Shown here: one piece after another, positions 59,827-64,000 of the stretch
Numbering within the stretch: position 1 is the stretch's first letter
Layout of the letters: the number at the start of each line of letters is the position of its first letter
DNA from: Camelus bactrianus
Taxonomy: Eukaryota; Chordata; Mammalia; Artiodactyla; Camelidae
Direction of reading: 5' to 3'
DNA length: 64,000 nt
Assembly (NCBI RefSeq): GCF_048773025.1
Contig: NC_133546.1
Span: 65,495,001-65,559,000, forward strand
Made by a program: the position numbers and the translations under genes
Notes under the pieces: model-generated
What the model was told of the DNA's origin: nothing
The model's database searches: none
The model's input: the letters and a program-made list of their open reading frames with translations, nothing else

Positions 59827-59906
59827 TTTCTAAGTAGCAAAGTCATCATTAAAAACACATTCTTGCATATTTTAAGTAGCAATATCATCATTAAAAACAT
59901 GTTCTT
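59822..59906 (+). repeat. 43/42-bp tandem duplication
   Basis: Two adjacent units (59822-59864 and 59865-59906), each beginning GCATATTT and ending TTCTT, share TCATCATTAAAAACA and differ by a few substitutions and a one-base gap. The first unit overlaps the inner five bases of the inverted-repeat arm. Confidence 0.9.
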
Positions 59907-61030
59907 ATTGTTTTTACTGAAATAGGACGACATCCAAAAGGACAAGTAAGTTTCTAGGACATTTGGCCACTACAGTTCTTAAATTTGCTTTGCATAATTT
60001 TCCCCTATTTTTTCTCACACTTACGCAATTAACAATCATTTCTTACTGCTCTGTGTGTATCCTGTACCTACTTTTAAAATTCTCTCATCTATTAGCACCT
60101 TTGTAATAGGCTTCTTCAGTTCTTCTGTGAGCTGGAAAAGGAGACAGCTAATTTTGCTAAACCTGTTGCCAAATAAAAGGGAATGCCTGTTGATTAAAAA
60201 CAAAAGAGCTGCTTGTGAACAAAGCAAGTGAGATTCAGAGCTTGACGTGTATGACATTTTTCTTAACCATTCTGATGTCTCATTCTGTAGTTTGTTTCTC
60301 AGCAGTATTCCCTATAGTTGAAAATGTTCTATATATTCAACTCAGTTTGATTCAACAATCACTGAGACCAATTTCTTTTTAGCAAAACATAACTTAGGCC
60401 CTATGAATGATGGAAATGTGACAAAGCGATCACAAAAAGAGTTTGTAATAAGGAGAGAGATATGCTTTCTTTCCCATAGAAGTTATTGAACTATTACAAT
60501 GTGTAATACCTCCTTCCAGAAGGTCACAAGAAAGAAATATTTCTTAACCACAATAGAGAAATACTATAATTAAATACATAAAATATTGCTAGTATAAGGA
60601 GGAGAGATAAGAGGGAAGATAAGTAAGGATTTAAGATATGCAGCCATTTTTAATTCAAAGTGAAAGGTTTTTATTCATAAGGATTAATTCCAAAATTCAC
60701 AGAAAGTCTAGTCAATGTACAGTTGAGGGATCTCTCAATTAGATGTGGATATCCCACCAGTAAAGACTAGAACTTGGCCATGTTTCATTTTCAAATTCTA
60801 GAACATTTTAAAGTATTTGATTTTCTGTTAGGGAAACAAAGGCACTCATATTCATTATAATTTTCCCGTCAACTTAATATCATCTATTATAAATTTCTTT
60901 ATATTGTATTTTATCTTTTTTATTTTGTTTGAGCATTTTTTTTAGTTACTCACACTTCCTTTCTACCACCCAACATAGATATTACAGCTCTATCTATAAG
61001 ATTTGCCTCTGATTTAAGACTTTTAAAAAA
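59907..61030. other. Spacer between the inverted-repeat arms
   Basis: About 1.1 kb of AT-rich sequence. A minus-strand frame of 73 codons (60036-60257) has no transposase motif. I see no named repeat and nothing that identifies the spacer as the body of a DNA transposon. Confidence 0.5.
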
Positions 61031-61155
61031 TATGCAAAGTGTTCCACAATCTGTTTGTCGTGGGGAGAGTACAATGTGATTTTTAAATTTTTCTATCAAA
61101 ATAGAAAAATTTCCTTTATTATAACATTCACCTAAATGAACACCTCATTCTATGG
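61031..61155 (-). repeat. Right arm of a 125-bp inverted repeat
   Basis: Complement of the left arm. The CpG in CCCCACGACAAA is kept in both arms. No target duplication is visible outside the arms (left flank gtagaaaagc, right flank caaatcctaa). Confidence 0.95.
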
Positions 61156-62920
61156 CAAATCCTAAATGATGCTTCATTTTAGACTATTTTATGTTCTTTT
61201 AAATATAATATGATTTGTGTATATCTCCTTCATTCTTTGAACATCACTGAAAAATAGGCAAAGAAATGATTTCTGTTGCCTAGGTGGAGATATATAAGTT
61301 TGCAAATAACACAAACTCCTACCCAGAACCAAACTGGACAGTAATTTTGAAAAAAAAAATTCTAAATGTTTTGTCCTTATCCATTTAAAAAGTTAGATCT
61401 ATTTTTTGTATACTCATAGTTTGGAATATTCCCTCAAAAATACACTGTTGTTCTTTTCTTTTTTTTAATTTAATTTACTCTGTTGTTATAGATGCACAAT
61501 TATAAATCGCTAAAGTTGACTAGTCAATTGAGTGCAGCCATTTTTTCAAAGAATGTGTTTTGTTTGAGCTATAACACTGGCTAGGATGTCGTTAAACCTC
61601 CCTGCAGAATCAAAAGGAAAGAATCAAGTGATGAATAGAGGTAAAGACTATACCCGGGTGGACAGATAAAGCCTATGTTTTGTAGTGGTTGAATGCTCTG
61701 GACTTTGTTCAATACCTTCCAAGATATTATTTCCCCATAAAACGGTATTCTCAAAACAGGTTCTTCAGATGTCAGAAGGGGAGAGACAGGCCAATAGCCT
61801 AGAGCTTAGAAAAGCAGTAAAATATTTTAAAAGTAAGCCTGTTTGAAATGTCTTTTGATTGCATTTCCTGATATAATGTTTTTCTCCCCATGTGTTACAT
61901 TATTTAGTGAAACTGTCTGCAAAAATAAAAATGTTTTCACCTGCTGATCTCCAAAGTAAATATAATCAAATTAAGGCTCAAAAGATGGCTTTGTAGATAG
62001 TATATAACAGCAGAGTTGTTTTAAATGTTCTTTTACTTTACAACCATTGCCAAGAGGTAAAACTAAGGCTGAAAATATTCTCATTATACTGAAGTTTATA
62101 AAGACTCATTAAGGAATTATTCCTTCTAAAATGTGTCTGTTCCATTCTCTTTCTCCTCAATGCCTTCTTGAGTGGTGTAAAATGCAAACTAGAACTCAGT
62201 AAGTTGTCTATGTAGATGGATTAATTTAATTACACAATAATCTCCTAATGGGATAGCTTATTTTTATGCTCCATTACATAAATACCACATGAGAGTGACG
62301 AATGAGGATTTATCGAGATAAATGCTTTTTGTTTTTTGGTTTTTGTTTTTTTTGACACTACCCGATGTTGAAGCAAAACACTGGAACTTCTGCTTTAAGC
62401 TTGGTAAAAACATTGGGGTTTTTTTTTTTCCCACAAGCATCACAAATGGATAAAGTAGGATAGAGATAAAAGTTATTTTCTAAATAAAGATACAGTCCAG
62501 GCACCCACATAAGAAACTCCAGGTCTAACTGAGGACTAGTCAATCTTTGCAAAATGTCATAAATAATTCAGATGCACAGCTGGGATTGAGGATTGATTTA
62601 GGATGTAGGCTGTTCAGGATTAGAGATGAGAGGGACATACTTCATGATGGCTGAATGGGTATTTCATTCATTCATGTTTGTCTATAGCATATCTGAAACA
62701 TGTACCATCAAAGGAGCCTGGGTTCCAGTAACATCAGGCAGAGCAAGTATATCCTCCCAAAAAGGCGTTGAGTAAATGAATAATTCCTTTTCTATTTCTT
62801 CCTGGTCATATTTAAGTTTAGCTCTAAGTATTTAGTTCTAAATTTTAATTATCATTGGTTAGTCTAATAAAGGATATGAGAATTCTTCTGAAGAAAAAGT
62901 ATTAAAAGGTTCCCTAGTAA
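61156..62920. other. No recognisable feature
   Basis: AT-rich unique sequence. A weak antisense L2-like scrap (tttcattcattcatgtttgt) lies near 62660. Confidence 0.45.
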
Positions 62921-64000
62921 ATTAAAGAAGACTTTAAAAAATGGAAAGATATCCCATACTCTTGGATTGGAAGAATCAATATTGTTAAAATGGTGACACT
63001 GCCCAAGGCAATCTACAGATTTAATGCAATCCCTATCAAATTACCCAGGACATATTTCACAGAACTAGAACAAATCATAATAAAATTTATATGGAACCAT
63101 CAAAGACCTAGAATTGCCAAAGCATTACTGAAGAGAAAGAAAGAGACTGGAGGAATAACTCTCCCACACTTCAGACAATTCTATAGAGCTACAATCATCA
63201 AGACAGCATGGTATTGGTACAAAAACAGACATATAGATCAATGGAACAGAATAGAGAGCCCAGAAATGAACCCACAAACTTTTGGTCAACTAATCTTTGA
63301 CAAAGAAGGCAAGAATATACAATGGAATAAAGACAGTCTCTTCAGCAAATGGTGTTGGGAAAACTGGACAGCAGCATGTAAAACAATGAAGCTAGAACAC
63401 TCCCTTACACCATACACAAAAATAAACTCAAAATGGATCAAAGACTTAAACATAAGACAAGATACAATAAACTTCCTAGAAGAAAATATAGGCAAAACAT
63501 TATCTGACATACATCTCAAAAATGTTCTCCTAGAACAATCTACCCAAGCAATAGAAATAAAAGCAAGAATAAACAAATGGGACCTAACAAAAATTACAAG
63601 CTTCTGCACAGCAAAGGAAACCATAAGTAAAACAAAAAGACAACCTACAGAATGGGAGAAAATTTTTGCAAATGAAACCAACAAAAGCTTGATCTCCAGA
63701 ATATATAAGCAGCTCATACAACTTAATAAGAAACAAACAAACAACCCAATCCAAAAATGGGCAGAAGACCTAAACAAGCAATTCTCCAAGGAAGACATAC
63801 AAATGATCAATAGGCACATGAAAAAAATGCTCAATATCACCAATTATCAGAGAAATGCAAATCAAAACTACAATGAGGTATCACCTCACACCAGTCAGAA
63901 TGGCCATCATTCAAAAATCCACAAATAACAAATGCTGGAGAGGCTGTGGAGAAAGGGGAACCCTCCTACACTGCTGGTGGGAATGCAGTTTGGTGCAGCC
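62921..64000 (+). mobile_element. L1 LINE, 5' truncated, ORF2 3' part (continues past window)
   Basis: ORF2 of the L1 reverse transcriptase protein, C-terminal part only. The frame is open from about 62919 ([19 protein letters not shown]) to 63928, more than 330 codons, far longer than any other frame in the window. Landmarks include [50 protein letters not shown]. At 63821-63827 there are seven A where the family frame needs six, so the reading frame shifts and the last cysteine-rich part ([18 protein letters not shown]) is in another frame. The endonuclease and polymerase core were lost by 5' truncation. This is the youngest-looking repeat here but is inactive. Confidence 0.95.

Noticed and set aside
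59702-61155. Complete DNA transposon with long terminal inverted repeats
   Set aside because: No target-site duplication, no transposase motif in the spacer and no known family; left as an open structural finding instead.
63286-63843. Minus-strand frame of 185 codons
   Set aside because: It is the shadow of the plus-strand L1 ORF2 frame.
1-64000. CRISPR array, operon, prophage or other microbial system
   Set aside because: The repeats are entirely mammalian and there are no spaced direct repeats, ribosome-binding sites or gene clusters.

Overview
This window is nuclear DNA from a placental mammal. It is AT-rich, poor in CpG, and full of decayed mammalian repeats (L2, MIR, L1M, MER5, Tigger1, MLT1 and MLT2 LTRs). 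The best clue to lineage is a tRNA-Ala(AGC)-derived SINE at 29125-29206, which matches my memory of the camelid Vic-1 family. L1 3' ends near 26.7, 40.0, 44.5 and 46.3-47.0 kb have the form seen in artiodactyls and camelids. I therefore infer a camelid (camel, llama or alpaca), with moderate confidence.

I found no intact host protein-coding gene, no rRNA or functional tRNA gene, no CRISPR array and no CpG island. The only long reading frame is the 3' part of an L1 ORF2 at the right edge. The window reads as an intergenic or deep-intronic desert.

Layout: 0-5 kb holds an L1M tail, an antisense L2, an MLT1 LTR and two minus-strand patches that may be broken exons (1.85-2.14 and 4.03-4.56 kb). 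5-16 kb is mostly unique sequence with scattered MIR, L2, MER5 and an MLT1-type LTR. 16-21 kb holds a (TG)n/(GGGTGT)n tract and L1M, L1ME and L2 pieces. 21-26.6 kb is largely unidentified. 26.6-31.7 kb is a repeat cluster: an L1 tail with an inverted 5' segment, an L2, an MLT2 LTR, and a decayed L1M carrying the SINE. 32-36 kb is mostly unique and contains a candidate conserved non-coding block. 36.7-41 kb is two antisense L1s, the second split by a Tigger1 relic that is itself split by a younger L1 tail. 42-47 kb holds an antisense L2, a plus-strand L1 and two antisense L1 tails inserted in turn at one target. 47-62.9 kb is mostly unique with further candidate regulatory blocks, an antisense L1M (51.8-53.0 kb), a MER5A with its target duplication, and a pair of 125-bp inverted repeats at 96% identity 1.2 kb apart (59.7-61.2 kb). 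From 62.9 kb to the end is the youngest-looking L1.

There is no gene set working together to describe. The interest lies in the insertion history, the near-identical inverted repeat and possible conserved regulatory DNA. I did not find a convincing new biological system. Repeat names come from recognising sequence by eye; boundaries of old copies are approximate, often by tens of bases.
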